A stretch of DNA of 22,172 nt, taken from contig DASRJH010000094.1 of the NCBI GenBank assembly GCA_035649575.1, forward strand, positions 1 through 22,172, given 5' to 3'. Below the pieces are notes generated by a model. The model saw nothing but the letters and a program-made list of their open reading frames with translations, made no database searches and was not told the DNA's origin. Positions within the stretch are counted from its first letter, which is position 1; each line of letters opens with the position of its first letter. This stretch comes from DASVAL01 sp035649575 (GTDB lineage Bacteria > Planctomycetota > UBA1135 > UBA2386). The translations under genes were made by a program, and so were the position numbers. Shown here piece after piece: positions 1-8,800 of this stretch.

Positions 1-1
1 C

Positions 2-592
2 GAGCGTCTGCCGGCCGTCGAGCTCAACAACACCTTCTATCGCATGCCGAATGCGAAGCTCGTCGCGAAGTGGCGCTCGCAGGTGCCGGACGCGTTCCGC
101 TTCGCGGTCAAGGCGAGCCAGCGCATCACGTGGACGCAGAAGCTGAAGGACTGCTCCGAGCTGCTGCGGCTCCTGTTCGCCGCGATCGAACCGCTCGGTG
201 AGACGCTCGGCTGCGTCTTTTATCAACTGCCGAAGTGGGTGCGGAAGGACACGGGACTCTTGCGCGAGTTCCTGCAGCAGCAGCGGCCGGGTCTGCGCGT
301 CGCGTTCGAGTTCGCGCACGAGAGCTGGGCAGACGCGGATGCGCTCGGCGTGCTGCGCGAGCACGACGCGGCCGTCGTGGCGAGCGACAAGGACGGAGCG
401 CCGCCGCCCGTGCTCGCCGACACGGCGCGCTGGGCGTATCTGCGGCTGCGCCGCGCCGACTACACCGACGATGCGATGCGCGGCTGGCGCGACGCGATCA
501 CGCAGCGCGGTTTGACCGATGCCTTCGTGTTCATGAAGCACGAGGACTCGTGCGCGGGACCGGCCCTTGCGCGCAGGTTCCTCGACCTGTGA
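2..592 (+). CDS. DUF72 family protein, 5' end missing
   Basis: The reading frame is open from the first base of the window, so the gene starts upstream. The visible part begins ERLPAVELNNTFYRMP, the conserved E-x-N-x-x-F-Y strand of DUF72 proteins. It continues with FRFAVKASQRITW and later ends in a segment with FVFMKHEDSCAGPALA, also typical of this family. DUF72 proteins have a TIM-barrel-like fold and no established biochemical role. About 196 residues are visible; family members are usually 230-300. The gene lies 66 nt upstream of ku and on the same strand, so it may be co-transcribed with the end-joining genes, but the gap and lack of overlap leave this open. Family assignment is firm; function is unknown. 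Confidence 0.88.
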   Translation, partial: ERLPAVELNNTFYRMPNAKLVAKWRSQVPDAFRFAVKASQRITWTQKLKDCSELLRLLFAAIEPLGETLGCVFYQLPKWVRKDTGLLREFLQQQRPGLRVAFEFAHESWADADALGVLREHDAAVVASDKDGAPPPVLADTARWAYLRLRRADYTDDAMRGWRDAITQRGLTDAFVFMKHEDSCAGPALARRFLDL

Positions 593-658
593 AGCTGGCC
601 GGACAGCACCTCCTGGTATCCTGTGCCCTTCCCTGTCACTGCACGAACCAAGAACCCC

Positions 659-1579
659 ATGGCCGCACCGTCCCGAACCTCCTGGAAGGGTTTCCTGAAG
701 CTGAGCCTGATCTCCGTTCCGGTCAAGGCGTTCACCGCCAACGACACGAGCGGCGAGGTGCACCTGAACCAGTTGCACAAGGGCTGCAACAGTCGCGTCA
801 AGTATCACAAGGTCTGCCCCGAGCACGGGGAGCTCAAGAGCGAGGACATCGTCAGCGGATACGAACACCAGAAGGACTCCTACGTCGTCGTCGATCCCGA
901 CGAGCTCGACAAGCTGCGCACGAAGACGGACCGCGCGGTGAGCATCGACGGCTTCATTCCTGCCACTGCGATCGACGGCCTCTACTTCGCGGGCAAAGCT
1001 CACTACCTTCTGCCCGACGGCGTTGCCGGTGCGCGCCCCTACGCGCTGCTGCGCGATGGCATGGTGCAGAACGAAGTCGTCGCGATCGCGCAGGTCGTGA
1101 TGGCCGGCCGCGAACAACTCGTGATGCTGCGCCCGCACGGCCGCATGCTCGTGATGACGGCGTTGCACTACCCGCAGCGTGTCCGCAAGGCCGCCGAGTT
1201 CGAGGGCGAGGTCGAGGACATAAAGTTCAAACCCGAGGAGATCGCGCTGACGAACACGCTGATCGGCGCCTCGAAGATCGCCGAGTTCGATCTCGGCTCC
1301 TACAGCGACCAGTATGTGACGAAGCTGAAGCGCCTGATCGAGCTGAAGGTCGCGGGCCAGGAGATCGTGCAGGCACCCGACCACGAAGAGCCGAAGATCC
1401 TGAACCTCATGGACGCGCTGAAGAAGAGCGTCGTGCAGGCGCAGGCGAGGCTGGCCGGTGCGCCGGCCGACGCCGGAACACCGGCATCTGCCGCTGCTGA
1501 CGCAGGGGCAGATGCCGACAAGAAACTCGCTCCGAGCGCGGGGCGCAAGAAAGGGCCGCGCAAGGTCGAAGGCGGGTGA
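659..1579 (+). CDS. ku: Ku homodimer, DNA double-strand end-binding protein (bacterial NHEJ)
   Basis: Bacterial Ku forms a ring-shaped homodimer that threads onto DNA ends and recruits LigD-type enzymes. This 306-residue protein starts MAAPSRTSWKGFLKLSLISVPVKAF, and the WKGxLxxxLxSVPVK block is the hallmark N-terminus of prokaryotic Ku. It continues through the Ku70/Ku80 beta-barrel core (for example RPHGRMLVMTALHYP and LIELKVAGQEI). The ATG at 659 is preferred over a GTG at 623 because homology begins directly after it; no clear Shine-Dalgarno is visible. The last ~40 residues are a low-complexity Ala/Pro/Asp tail ending in Lys/Arg-rich GRKKGPRK. Basic tails like this aid DNA binding in other bacterial Ku proteins. 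The stop overlaps the next gene's GTG start by 3 nt (GTGA), indicating translational coupling with the ligase. Confidence 0.95.
   Translation: MAAPSRTSWKGFLKLSLISVPVKAFTANDTSGEVHLNQLHKGCNSRVKYHKVCPEHGELKSEDIVSGYEHQKDSYVVVDPDELDKLRTKTDRAVSIDGFIPATAIDGLYFAGKAHYLLPDGVAGARPYALLRDGMVQNEVVAIAQVVMAGREQLVMLRPHGRMLVMTALHYPQRVRKAAEFEGEVEDIKFKPEEIALTNTLIGASKIAEFDLGSYSDQYVTKLKRLIELKVAGQEIVQAPDHEEPKILNLMDALKKSVVQAQARLAGAPADAGTPASAAADAGADADKKLAPSAGRKKGPRKVEGG
1482..1517 (+). repeat. Strong hairpin inside the 3' end of ku
   Basis: Arms 1482-1492 and 1507-1517 (CGGCATCTGCC / GGCAGATGCCG) are a perfect 11-bp inverted repeat. Inside it, after one G-G mismatch, 1494-1497 pairs with 1502-1505 around a TGAC loop. 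The whole 36 nt sits within the low-complexity Ala/Asp tail of Ku, about 60 nt before the ligase start. It could be a by-product of repetitive Ala codons, or it could affect read-through or coupling into the ligase gene. Confidence 0.6.
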
Positions 1580-2508
1580 AGCTCGAGGTGGGGGACGTGG
1601 CGCTGCCCGAACACATCGAACCGATGCTCGCGCGTATCGGCACGCCGTTCGACGATCCGCAGCACTTGTTCGAGATCAAGTGGGATGGCGTGCGTGCGAT
1701 CACCTATGTCGAAGGCGGGCGCCATCGCATGCACGGGCGCCGCCGCCGCGATCTCGCGCAGCGATATCCCGAGCTGCAGTTCCTCGCGGGGCTGCAACCG
1801 GGTCTCGTGCTCGATGGCGAGCTCGTCGTGCTGCGGCCCGATGGCACGCCCGACTTCCGCGCGGTCATCGGTCGCGAGAACGCCTCGGCGGCGCGCGCCG
1901 AGGAGAAGGCCCGCCGCCATCCGGTCGTCTACATCGTGTTCGACCTGCTCTACCGCGACGGCAAGCCGCTCCTGCAGCTGCCGCTGCACGAGCGCCGGCG
2001 ACAGCTCGAGCAGGTCGTCTCGGCCGCCGGCAATGCGCGGCTCGTGCTGTCGGAAGGTGTCGTCGGTGCGGGGCTCTCGCTGTTCGCGGCCGTGCGCGAA
2101 CGCGGCCTCGAGGGCATCGTCGGCAAGCGCCTCGACTCTACCTACCGTCCCGGCGAGCGTTCGCTGGCCTGGCAGAAGATGAAGCCCGTGCAGTCCATGC
2201 ACTGCGTGATCCTCGGCTACGAACCGGACGGGGACTCGGACTTCAAGTCGCTGATCATCGGCACCGACGTCGAAGGCGAACTGCGCTGCGTCGGCAAGGT
2301 CGGTTCGGGCCTCACCGATGCGAACAAGCAGGAGCTGCGCGCTCTGTTGTTCGCGCGGCGCACGCCGCGGCCCCTCGTCGACACCGAGCTGGAGGGCACC
2401 TGGGTCGAGCCGGGACTGTTCTGCACGGTCAATTTCCTCGAGTGGACGGAGAACGGCGCGTTGCGGGCGCCGGTGTTCCTCGGGCTCGTTCCGGGCGGGG
2501 GCGAATGA
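1576..2508 (+). CDS. Stand-alone ATP-dependent DNA ligase (LigD ligase-domain type)
   Basis: This seals nicks or ends using an enzyme-AMP intermediate and corresponds to the ligase module of LigD as a separate 310-residue protein. The nucleotidyltransferase motifs are in order: motif I EIKWDGVR with K35 as nucleophile, motif III LDGELV with E82, motif IIIa VFDLLY (122-126), motif IV LEGIVGKR (E179, K184) and motif V WQKMK (K201, K203). A C-terminal OB-fold region follows (about 205-310), with typical GYEPDG and KVGSGL elements. Motif Ia is unusual: the S-R-N-G of relatives reads GRRR (54-57), keeping Arg but replacing Asn. The start is the GTG overlapping the ku stop, and the stop overlaps the next ATG (ATGA), so ku, ligase and the MerR-TPR gene form one coupled unit. 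It is probably the working ligase for Ku, since the LigD encoded opposite has a dead ligase domain. Confidence 0.93.
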   Translation: MKLEVGDVALPEHIEPMLARIGTPFDDPQHLFEIKWDGVRAITYVEGGRHRMHGRRRRDLAQRYPELQFLAGLQPGLVLDGELVVLRPDGTPDFRAVIGRENASAARAEEKARRHPVVYIVFDLLYRDGKPLLQLPLHERRRQLEQVVSAAGNARLVLSEGVVGAGLSLFAAVRERGLEGIVGKRLDSTYRPGERSLAWQKMKPVQSMHCVILGYEPDGDSDFKSLIIGTDVEGELRCVGKVGSGLTDANKQELRALLFARRTPRPLVDTELEGTWVEPGLFCTVNFLEWTENGALRAPVFLGLVPGGGE

Positions 2509-3350
2509 CGGGCGACGAACGCACCTTCACGGCCGAGGAGCTCGCACAGGCATGCGGCCTGCCGGTCTCGGTCGTGTCGCGTTGGGTCGAGCGCGAGCTG
2601 ATCGCGCCGAACCGCGGTGCCGTGCGGTTGTTCTCGTTCCGCGCGGTCGGCGCGGCGCGCACGTTGGCACAGTTGTGGCGCGCGGGTTGGTCGGCACCGC
2701 GCATCGCGCGCGCCTGGCAGCTCGCGCGCACCGTCGTTAAGGACCCCGACGAAGCGCTCACGGGGCTGCTCGCGAGCATCGGCCAGCGACGCGTGACGGT
2801 CCGGACGCGCGACGGCCGGTTGCTCGAACCCGGTGGCCAGTTGCTGTTCGACTTCGCGGCTGCGGCCAGCTCGACCGAGGAGCTGCCACAGCTGCGTTCG
2901 CCGCAGGCGTGGTTCTCGGTCGGAGTGGATGCCGAAGCGGCGGGCCGCACCGAGGATGCCGTGCGGGCCTACGAGCATGCGCTGCCGGGCGGCAGCGCCG
3001 AGACGCACTTCAACCTCGGCAACTGCTACTACGCGCTGCGCCGCCGCGAGGCCGCCAGCGAACAGTTCGCGGCCGCGACGGCGCGCGATCCCGGCTACGC
3101 CGAGGCCTGGAACAACCTGGGCATCGTACGCGGCGAGCTCGGGGATCGCGCGGGTGCGATCACTGCGCTGCATCGCGCCCTCGAACTCGTGCCGCACTAC
3201 GCGGATGCGCACTACAACGTCGCCGAAGCGCTCGCCGTCGTCGGCGACCTCGACGGCGCACGGCGGCATTGGCGCGCCTACCTCACGTTCGATCCCAACA
3301 GCCGGTGGGCCGACCAGGTCCGCCGGCGCCTGCAATCGAACGGCGGCTAG
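2505..3350 (+). CDS. MerR-type HTH / tetratricopeptide repeat fusion protein
   Basis: This 281-residue protein has a MerR-like winged helix-turn-helix at the N-terminus (about 7-70: FTAEELAQACGLPVSVVSRWVERELIAP, then a segment like the second half of a MerR wing). A linker of about 60 residues follows, then three or more TPR units (about 135-275: AETHFNLGNCYYALRRREAA, AEAWNNLGIVRGELGDRAGAI, ADAHYNVAEALAVVGDLDGA). The usual MerR C-terminal metal- or drug-binding region is absent, so the TPR array is the likely sensing or protein-binding part. The ATG overlaps the ligase stop by 4 nt. It ends 5 nt from the converging ligD stop. By context it may regulate or scaffold the end-joining genes; that is an inference. 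Confidence 0.85.
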   Translation: MTGDERTFTAEELAQACGLPVSVVSRWVERELIAPNRGAVRLFSFRAVGAARTLAQLWRAGWSAPRIARAWQLARTVVKDPDEALTGLLASIGQRRVTVRTRDGRLLEPGGQLLFDFAAAASSTEELPQLRSPQAWFSVGVDAEAAGRTEDAVRAYEHALPGGSAETHFNLGNCYYALRRREAASEQFAAATARDPGYAEAWNNLGIVRGELGDRAGAITALHRALELVPHYADAHYNVAEALAVVGDLDGARRHWRAYLTFDPNSRWADQVRRRLQSNGG

Positions 3351-3355
3351 CCGCC

Positions 3356-5392
3356 TCAGCGGCCGCGCATGATCTCTTCGAGGGCCGCGATCGCGGGCAA
3401 CAGGTCCTGCTGGTCTTCGAGCGCCTTGCGGAACAGATCGCCGTGGTTCGCAACGCGCTCGGGCACCGTGTGGATCGTGAAGCGCTGTGGCGAAAGATCG
3501 CGTTCTTCGAGCTCGTCCCACTGCAGCGGCGTCGAGACCGAAGCACCGCGCACGGGTCTCACCGAGTAGGGCGGCACGATCGTCTGGCTCTTGCGGTTCT
3601 GCAGGAAGTCGAGATAGACCTTGCCTTCGCGCTCGTCGGGCAGCCGTTCCACCGTCGCGATGTCCGGCAGTTCGCGCGTGAGCACGCGTGCGACCGCTTC
3701 GGTGAACATGCGCGTGTGATCGTAGGTGTAGCCGGGACGCAGCGGCACGAACACGTGCATGCCCTGCTTGCCCGAAGTCTTGAGCAGAGGGCGCAGGCCG
3801 ATGCCGCGCAGCAGCCGGCCCGCGGCGCGCGCGATGCGCACGACGTGCGCGAACGGCGCCTGCTTCGGATCGATGTCGAGCACCGCCCAATCCGCGGAAT
3901 CGAGCGAGCCGACGCGCGACAACCACGGATGCAGGTCGATGCTGCCGAGGTTTACGACGTGCAGCAACGTCTCGAGGTCGTCGATCACGTGGTGCGGCAC
4001 CGGAACGCCGTCGTTGAGGATCGGCACGGTGCGCACCCAGCTCGGCGTGCCCTCCTTGGCTTCGCGCTGGTAGAAAGACTTGCCGTCGATGCCGTCCGGA
4101 AAGCGATTGAGGTGCACGGGGCGATCGCGCAGGTGCGGCAGCAGCACCGCGGAGATCGTCTGGTAGTAGGCGATCAGGTCGCCCTTCGTGTATCCCTCGG
4201 CGGGCCAATAGACCTTGTCGAGATTGCTCGGCCGCCAGCGCTTTTGCAACGCGGGCGGTTCCTTCGCAGCGGGGCCCTCGATCGGGGCCGTCGCGTTCTC
4301 CGCGGTGGCCGGTACGCGTTGCCAGTCGGCCACCGGCCCGCTCTGGTAGTGGCTACTGCCGCGCTTGGCGATGGCTGCCGGCAAGCCGGCCTCGGCGATG
4401 GCCTGCAACAGCGCTTTTCCGCTGCCGGCGACGTGGTCGACATACATCATCCGTGCATGGCCCGGCACGATCGTGCGCAGTGCGGCCTTGCGATCGAACA
4501 ATGCGAGGCCGCGCAGGTCGTAATCCTCCCACTGCAGCAGATCGAAGGCATAGTAGGCGGCCGTGCCAGCATCGCCGCCGGCCAGCACCTCGTCGATCGC
4601 AGCGCGGCTCGGGCGACCTTTGGTATCGAGAGCCACGAGCACGCCATCGAGCACCGCGTGTTGGCAGCGCAGCGACGCGAGACCTTCGAGCAGGACCGCC
4701 GGGACGTGGTCGATGCCCGCGAATGCCGCGGAGTCGTGGTTCTTCTCGGCGAGGCAGCGACGGCCAGCGAACTCCATCTCGAACGTCCACCCGGGATCGA
4801 CGAAGGGACCGCGCTCCGCGGACCAACGCATCGGCGGCGTCGACGTCGGCACCGGGACCGCGGGAGCATCCGCGAGCTCGATACCGAGCGCGCTATCGCG
4901 CGAGTGGCCGGCATAGATGTCCCGCGACTTGAACAGGAGCCAGCTCTTGGGCGACTGCTGCGTGCGCACGAGATGCCACTCGCCGCGCAGGCGGCGGCCG
5001 AACAACTCGATCTTGATCTCCCCGCGCTGCATCGCCTCTTCCCAGTTCGCTGCTTTCACGAGCGCGTAGCGGCCGCGGTCCCAGATCACCATCGTGCCCG
5101 CGCCGTACTGGCCTTTCGGGATGCGGCCGTGGAAGTGCTCGTATTCGAGCGGGTGGTCTTCCGTGCGCACGGCGAGCCGCTTCTCGGCCGAGTCGTACGA
5201 GAAGCCTCGCGGCACGGCCCACGATCGCAGCACGCCCTCGTGTTCGAGGCGCAAGTCGTAGTGCAGGTTGCGCGCTTCGTGGCGATGCACGACGAACGTC
5301 GTGCCGGCACCTGGCTTCGTCCCGTCGGGGCGCGGTTCCGGCGTGGTTTCGAAGTTGCGTTTGCCCCGGTATTCGGCGAGCGGATCACTCAT
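3356..5392 (-). CDS. ligD: LigD with phosphoesterase and polymerase domains and an inactive (pseudo) ligase domain
   Basis: The 678-residue protein keeps the PE-LIG-POL order. The phosphoesterase domain (about 30-165) has VHRHEARNLHYDLRLEHEG, with H38, H44, D46, R48, and EDHPLEY with H80; it would trim 3' ends. The polymerase domain (about 388-670) is an archaeo-eukaryotic-primase type enzyme with LDIDP (D506, D508), TSGKQGMHVF (H546) and KVYLDF (D595), so gap filling should work. The central ligase-derived domain (about 185-361) is degraded: motif I reads EMEFAGRR (Lys to E207, Asp to A209), motif III DGVLV (Glu to V251), motif IV lacks the E-G pair, motif V is WQRV, and no OB domain follows. 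The fold signature YYAFDLLQW remains. The frame is intact over 2 kb, so the domain is maintained, perhaps structurally. Transcription converges on the ku operon. No Shine-Dalgarno precedes the ATG. Confidence 0.95.
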   Translation of the reverse strand: MSDPLAEYRGKRNFETTPEPRPDGTKPGAGTTFVVHRHEARNLHYDLRLEHEGVLRSWAVPRGFSYDSAEKRLAVRTEDHPLEYEHFHGRIPKGQYGAGTMVIWDRGRYALVKAANWEEAMQRGEIKIELFGRRLRGEWHLVRTQQSPKSWLLFKSRDIYAGHSRDSALGIELADAPAVPVPTSTPPMRWSAERGPFVDPGWTFEMEFAGRRCLAEKNHDSAAFAGIDHVPAVLLEGLASLRCQHAVLDGVLVALDTKGRPSRAAIDEVLAGGDAGTAAYYAFDLLQWEDYDLRGLALFDRKAALRTIVPGHARMMYVDHVAGSGKALLQAIAEAGLPAAIAKRGSSHYQSGPVADWQRVPATAENATAPIEGPAAKEPPALQKRWRPSNLDKVYWPAEGYTKGDLIAYYQTISAVLLPHLRDRPVHLNRFPDGIDGKSFYQREAKEGTPSWVRTVPILNDGVPVPHHVIDDLETLLHVVNLGSIDLHPWLSRVGSLDSADWAVLDIDPKQAPFAHVVRIARAAGRLLRGIGLRPLLKTSGKQGMHVFVPLRPGYTYDHTRMFTEAVARVLTRELPDIATVERLPDEREGKVYLDFLQNRKSQTIVPPYSVRPVRGASVSTPLQWDELEERDLSPQRFTIHTVPERVANHGDLFRKALEDQQDLLPAIAALEEIMRGR

Positions 5393-5400
5393 GGTTCGTT

Positions 5401-5440
5401 CGTCGGCGAGAGAGCACGCGCCTGTTGGGCCTCGCCGATG
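5401..5440 (-). promoter_or_regulatory. Inverted repeat in the ligD 5' leader
   Basis: 5401-5410 (CGTCGGCGAG) and 5431-5440 (CTCGCCGATG) are complementary over 10 positions, with one G-T wobble and a 20-nt loop. The inner arm ends 8 nt before the ligD ATG. Since ligD has no visible Shine-Dalgarno, a leader stem here could influence translation initiation, or the element could be an operator. Structure is seen; function is inferred. Confidence 0.4.
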
Positions 5441-5573
5441 CTACGTCCGGGGCTCGGCCCGCGCATGGACCGCGTGAATGCCTCGGAGGCCCTCCCCGTG
5501 CAGAACCGAGTGCGGTTGCGCACTTCGAGCGATCGCGCACAGCTGGTTCCGCGGACCGCCGCGACATTCTCCA

Positions 5574-5604
5574 AGATCATTGTTCAAACCTGGTTAGATC
5601 ATTG
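5574..5604. repeat. Direct repeat AGATCATTG, two copies 22 bp apart
   Basis: AGATCATTG occurs at 5574-5582 and again at 5596-5604. The start-to-start distance is 22 bp, about two helical turns, so both copies face the same side of the DNA. This suits a dimeric or cooperative regulator in a divergent promoter region. The surrounding DNA is locally AT-richer. No matching known operator is recognised. Confidence 0.45.
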
Positions 5605-5836
5605 GTGCCCCAGCCGCGTCCGGCACTTGGCCCTGGCCTTCTGCACTCCCGGCTCGGACAGTGGCGCGGGCACCCTCTTTGCTTTCCGCGCTCCTGACCC
5701 GAGGCGTCGCAGCCTGGGCCGTGGCAATACGCAGCTTGCATGGAACCTCAAGCAAAGTAAGGTGCTACGGCCTCCAGCCTGGACTTGCCCTCGAGTCGAC
5801 CCTACCGCCGCAAGGACTTGCGCGGACTCGCATCCC

Positions 5837-8800
5837 ATGAAAGTCAATTCTCTCCTCCGGTCGAACTGCTCTCTCCTCGGTTCGGCGCGTTCTGCGCTCG
5901 CGCTCGCTGTCGTGGCGATCATTGCCATCGGCTGTTCCGGTGGCTCCCCCGGTGACCCCGACAACCGCGGTGCTTTCAAGGTCGTCACCATCAGCACCGG
6001 TTCGGGCACGGTGTATCCGTACCGGATCCGCACGACGGACCAGTTCGGGAACCCGACGACGACGGTCGTGAACATCGAGAGCGAGGAGACCTTGAAGGCG
6101 CACGTGAACGCCAACAACGGCGTGTTGCCGGTGTCCACGTTTCCGACCGATGCCGTGCTGCCCGACGGCAACCCGGGCAATCACTTCCTGCACTTTGCAT
6201 TCAAGCACAAGCTGGACCCCAAGTCGATCATCAGCGACCTGCTGGCCGACCAGTCCCAATCGGGTCTGACCGGCGCGCTGAACATCCTCGCCTACGATCC
6301 ATCGACGGAGACGGCGGCCACGGTGAAAGGTCGCGGCTTCGTGAACGGCATCACGTACTACAACGTGAACGGCGAGCTGTTGCCCGTGCGAGCGGTCATC
6401 AAGGACGAACCGCCGCTCGATCCGGTGATCGTGAATGGCGTGGACATCGTCGACGAGATCCTCGACAAGGAGACGCTGCAGCCACTCAATCCGCCTCAGT
6501 TCCTGACCGGACGGACCGCCGGGTTCCCGAACTTCGCCGGCGCGGCCGATCTCGTGACGACGAAGTCGTTCACTTTCGTCGCCGACACCAATGGCCTGCT
6601 GACTGCCCCCTTCGAAAAATTCCCGGACGACCGCCTGCTGCGCATCATCGTGACGAACGCGGTGCGCGATTCCGAGAACGACATTCTCGAGCAGGAGATC
6701 GGCGTCGCGACGACCGTCGGCGCCGACCCGAACCCGCCTCAGGTGCTCGGCTACCTGAACCTGCCGCAGATCCTGCCCGGCAACAACCAGGTCGGCATCG
6801 ATCCGACCGGTTCGATCCTGATCCGTTTCAACAAGCCCGTGCAACCGGGTGAAGTGGGCTCGTTCTTCGATCCGCAGCAGTTCGTGCCACCGTCGGGCGG
6901 CGTCTCAATCACCGTGACGGCGGCTGCCGTGACGTTCCCGGTGATCTACCACGCGGACCCGGTCAGCTACGGCGACCTGATGAACTACATCGTCAAACCC
7001 GCCTACAACCTTCCGGGCGATTCACCGGTCGATGTGACCGTGCAGAACACGACGATCAACAGCCTCACGGGGCAGACGATCGGCGTGCCCGTGACGACGC
7101 GGTTCACGACGGGCACCGGCCCTGGCATCGTCAACGCACCGGTGGCGCCCGAAGCGGTCTACATCGGTCTCGGCGGCTCGCAACCCGGGGTTTCGGTCAT
7201 CGACCTCAACGGCTTCGGGCAGGGGACCGGCGACATCCACAACACTCGTTGGCCGCTCAACCCCAACATCGGTGAGCCCGATGTGGTGCCTTCGGAAGCA
7301 CCTGGAACGTCCAATCTCGACGCCGGCAGCGGCGGCGCCTTGACGCTGGTCAAGGACACCAACCTCAATACACGGTTGCTGCGCGACCCGATCGTGAGCG
7401 ACGTCACGGACATCCACGTCGGCGCGCCGTTGGACCTCATCTTCAACAACGAGAACATCAACCGGAACGCGGGCCGGAGCAACCAGATCAACCAGCTGCT
7501 GATCGGCCAGCAGATGTCGGGCAATACGATCACGCAGCCGCCCGTGCCGAATCCGCCGCGGCTCGTCTTCCCGCCGCCGAACCCCGATCGCGCGATCTTC
7601 GGTGAAGAGCCGGCGACCAAGTCGTCGGTCGGCCCGCCAGGCGCGCTCATCACCGGTGGCCCCCCCGTGAACTGCCGCTCAGTCGGCCTGAACAAGCTCG
7701 TGCAGGGCAACCCGTTCTCGACGGTGCAGAACGAGCTCGGCCTTTACGGCACGACCTTCATGGGCGTGTTCGTCGGTCCGCAGCCGCCTCCCGGTTCGCC
7801 GCCGCCGCCGATGCCGTTCTGCCCGTTCACTTCGCGCCAGCAGATCGGCCATTTCCTCTACGTGCTCGACCGGGACAACCGGCAGGTGCTCGTCGTCAAC
7901 AGCAACCGGTTCACGGTGCTCGACTCGATCCAGATGTCGGATCCCGTGAGCATGGCGATGTCGCCGAACATGACTCGCCTTGCGGTCACGAATTTCGCGA
8001 GCGCTTCGGTCAGCTTCATCGACATCGATCCGACGAGCTCCAGGTTCCACCAGATCGTCGCCGAGACGCGCGTCGAGCAAGGGCCGACCGGGATCGCCTG
8101 GCAACCCGACGGCGAGGACATCCTCGTCGTGTCTACGGAATCCAACTTCCTGACGATCATCAGCGCCCTCGACTTCACGGTGCGGCGCTCGCTCGGTGGC
8201 TTCCTGAACGGCCCGATCGACATCATCGCGACCGAGCGCTACTTCACCACCGGCAACTTTTCCGCTGTCTGGTACGCCTACATCCTGAACAGCAATGGCA
8301 CGGTTGCCATCTACGAGTCGGGCCCCGATGGCGTCAACGGGTGGGGCTTCAACGACATCATCGGGTCGGTGACGAACGTGGCCTTCCCGCGCGCGAAGGC
8401 AATGACCTACGACCATTCGGGCGGCTTCGGCGGTGTTTACATCGGACACACGGACGACTCGGGTCTCGGCATGGTGTCCCGGTTGTCGCTCACGAGCACG
8501 CCACTCAATGTCCTCCCCCTGAACCCTGTGTCGGGGGGATTCATCCTGCCGCCGACGTACCGTCAGAAGGAATGGACCGTCACGCAGCGATTTGGCGGCA
8601 TCACGCCCGGTACTCCACTGCGCGACCTGATGACCGGCAACTCGGTCATCGACGTCTGCACCGACGAATTGACCAACGTCGGTGGATTGTTGGGCCAGAA
8701 CAACCTGCTGGCGCCTGGCTACACGTCGACGCCCTACACCCACTCGGGCAAGCACGTGATCAAGGCCGTGCCCGGTGGGCTCGTGCGCGCGGTGACGCCC

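Larger units (their letters stand above)
5393..5836. other. Non-coding spacer between divergent ligD and the large lipoprotein gene
   Basis: No credible gene is visible in these 444 nt. The spacer must hold the promoters for ligD (minus strand) and for the lipoprotein (plus strand), but I see no convincing sigma-70-like -35/-10 pair. The central part around 5570-5605 is noticeably less GC-rich than its surroundings and contains a phased direct repeat. An inverted repeat lies next to the ligD start. Both are listed separately. Confidence 0.6.

Noticed and set aside
2217..4208. 663-codon open frame on the minus strand
   Set aside because: It crosses the 3' ends of the ligase, MerR-TPR and ligD genes in another frame, is Arg/Ala-rich without motifs, and results from high GC.
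2909..5836. Long in-frame extension upstream of the lipoprotein start
   Set aside because: The frame is open but lies over two real genes; the signal peptide and lipobox fix the start at 5837.
7679..8755. 358-codon minus-strand frame inside the lipoprotein gene
   Set aside because: Composition is that of a reverse shadow (Arg, Asp, His, Val); no domain.
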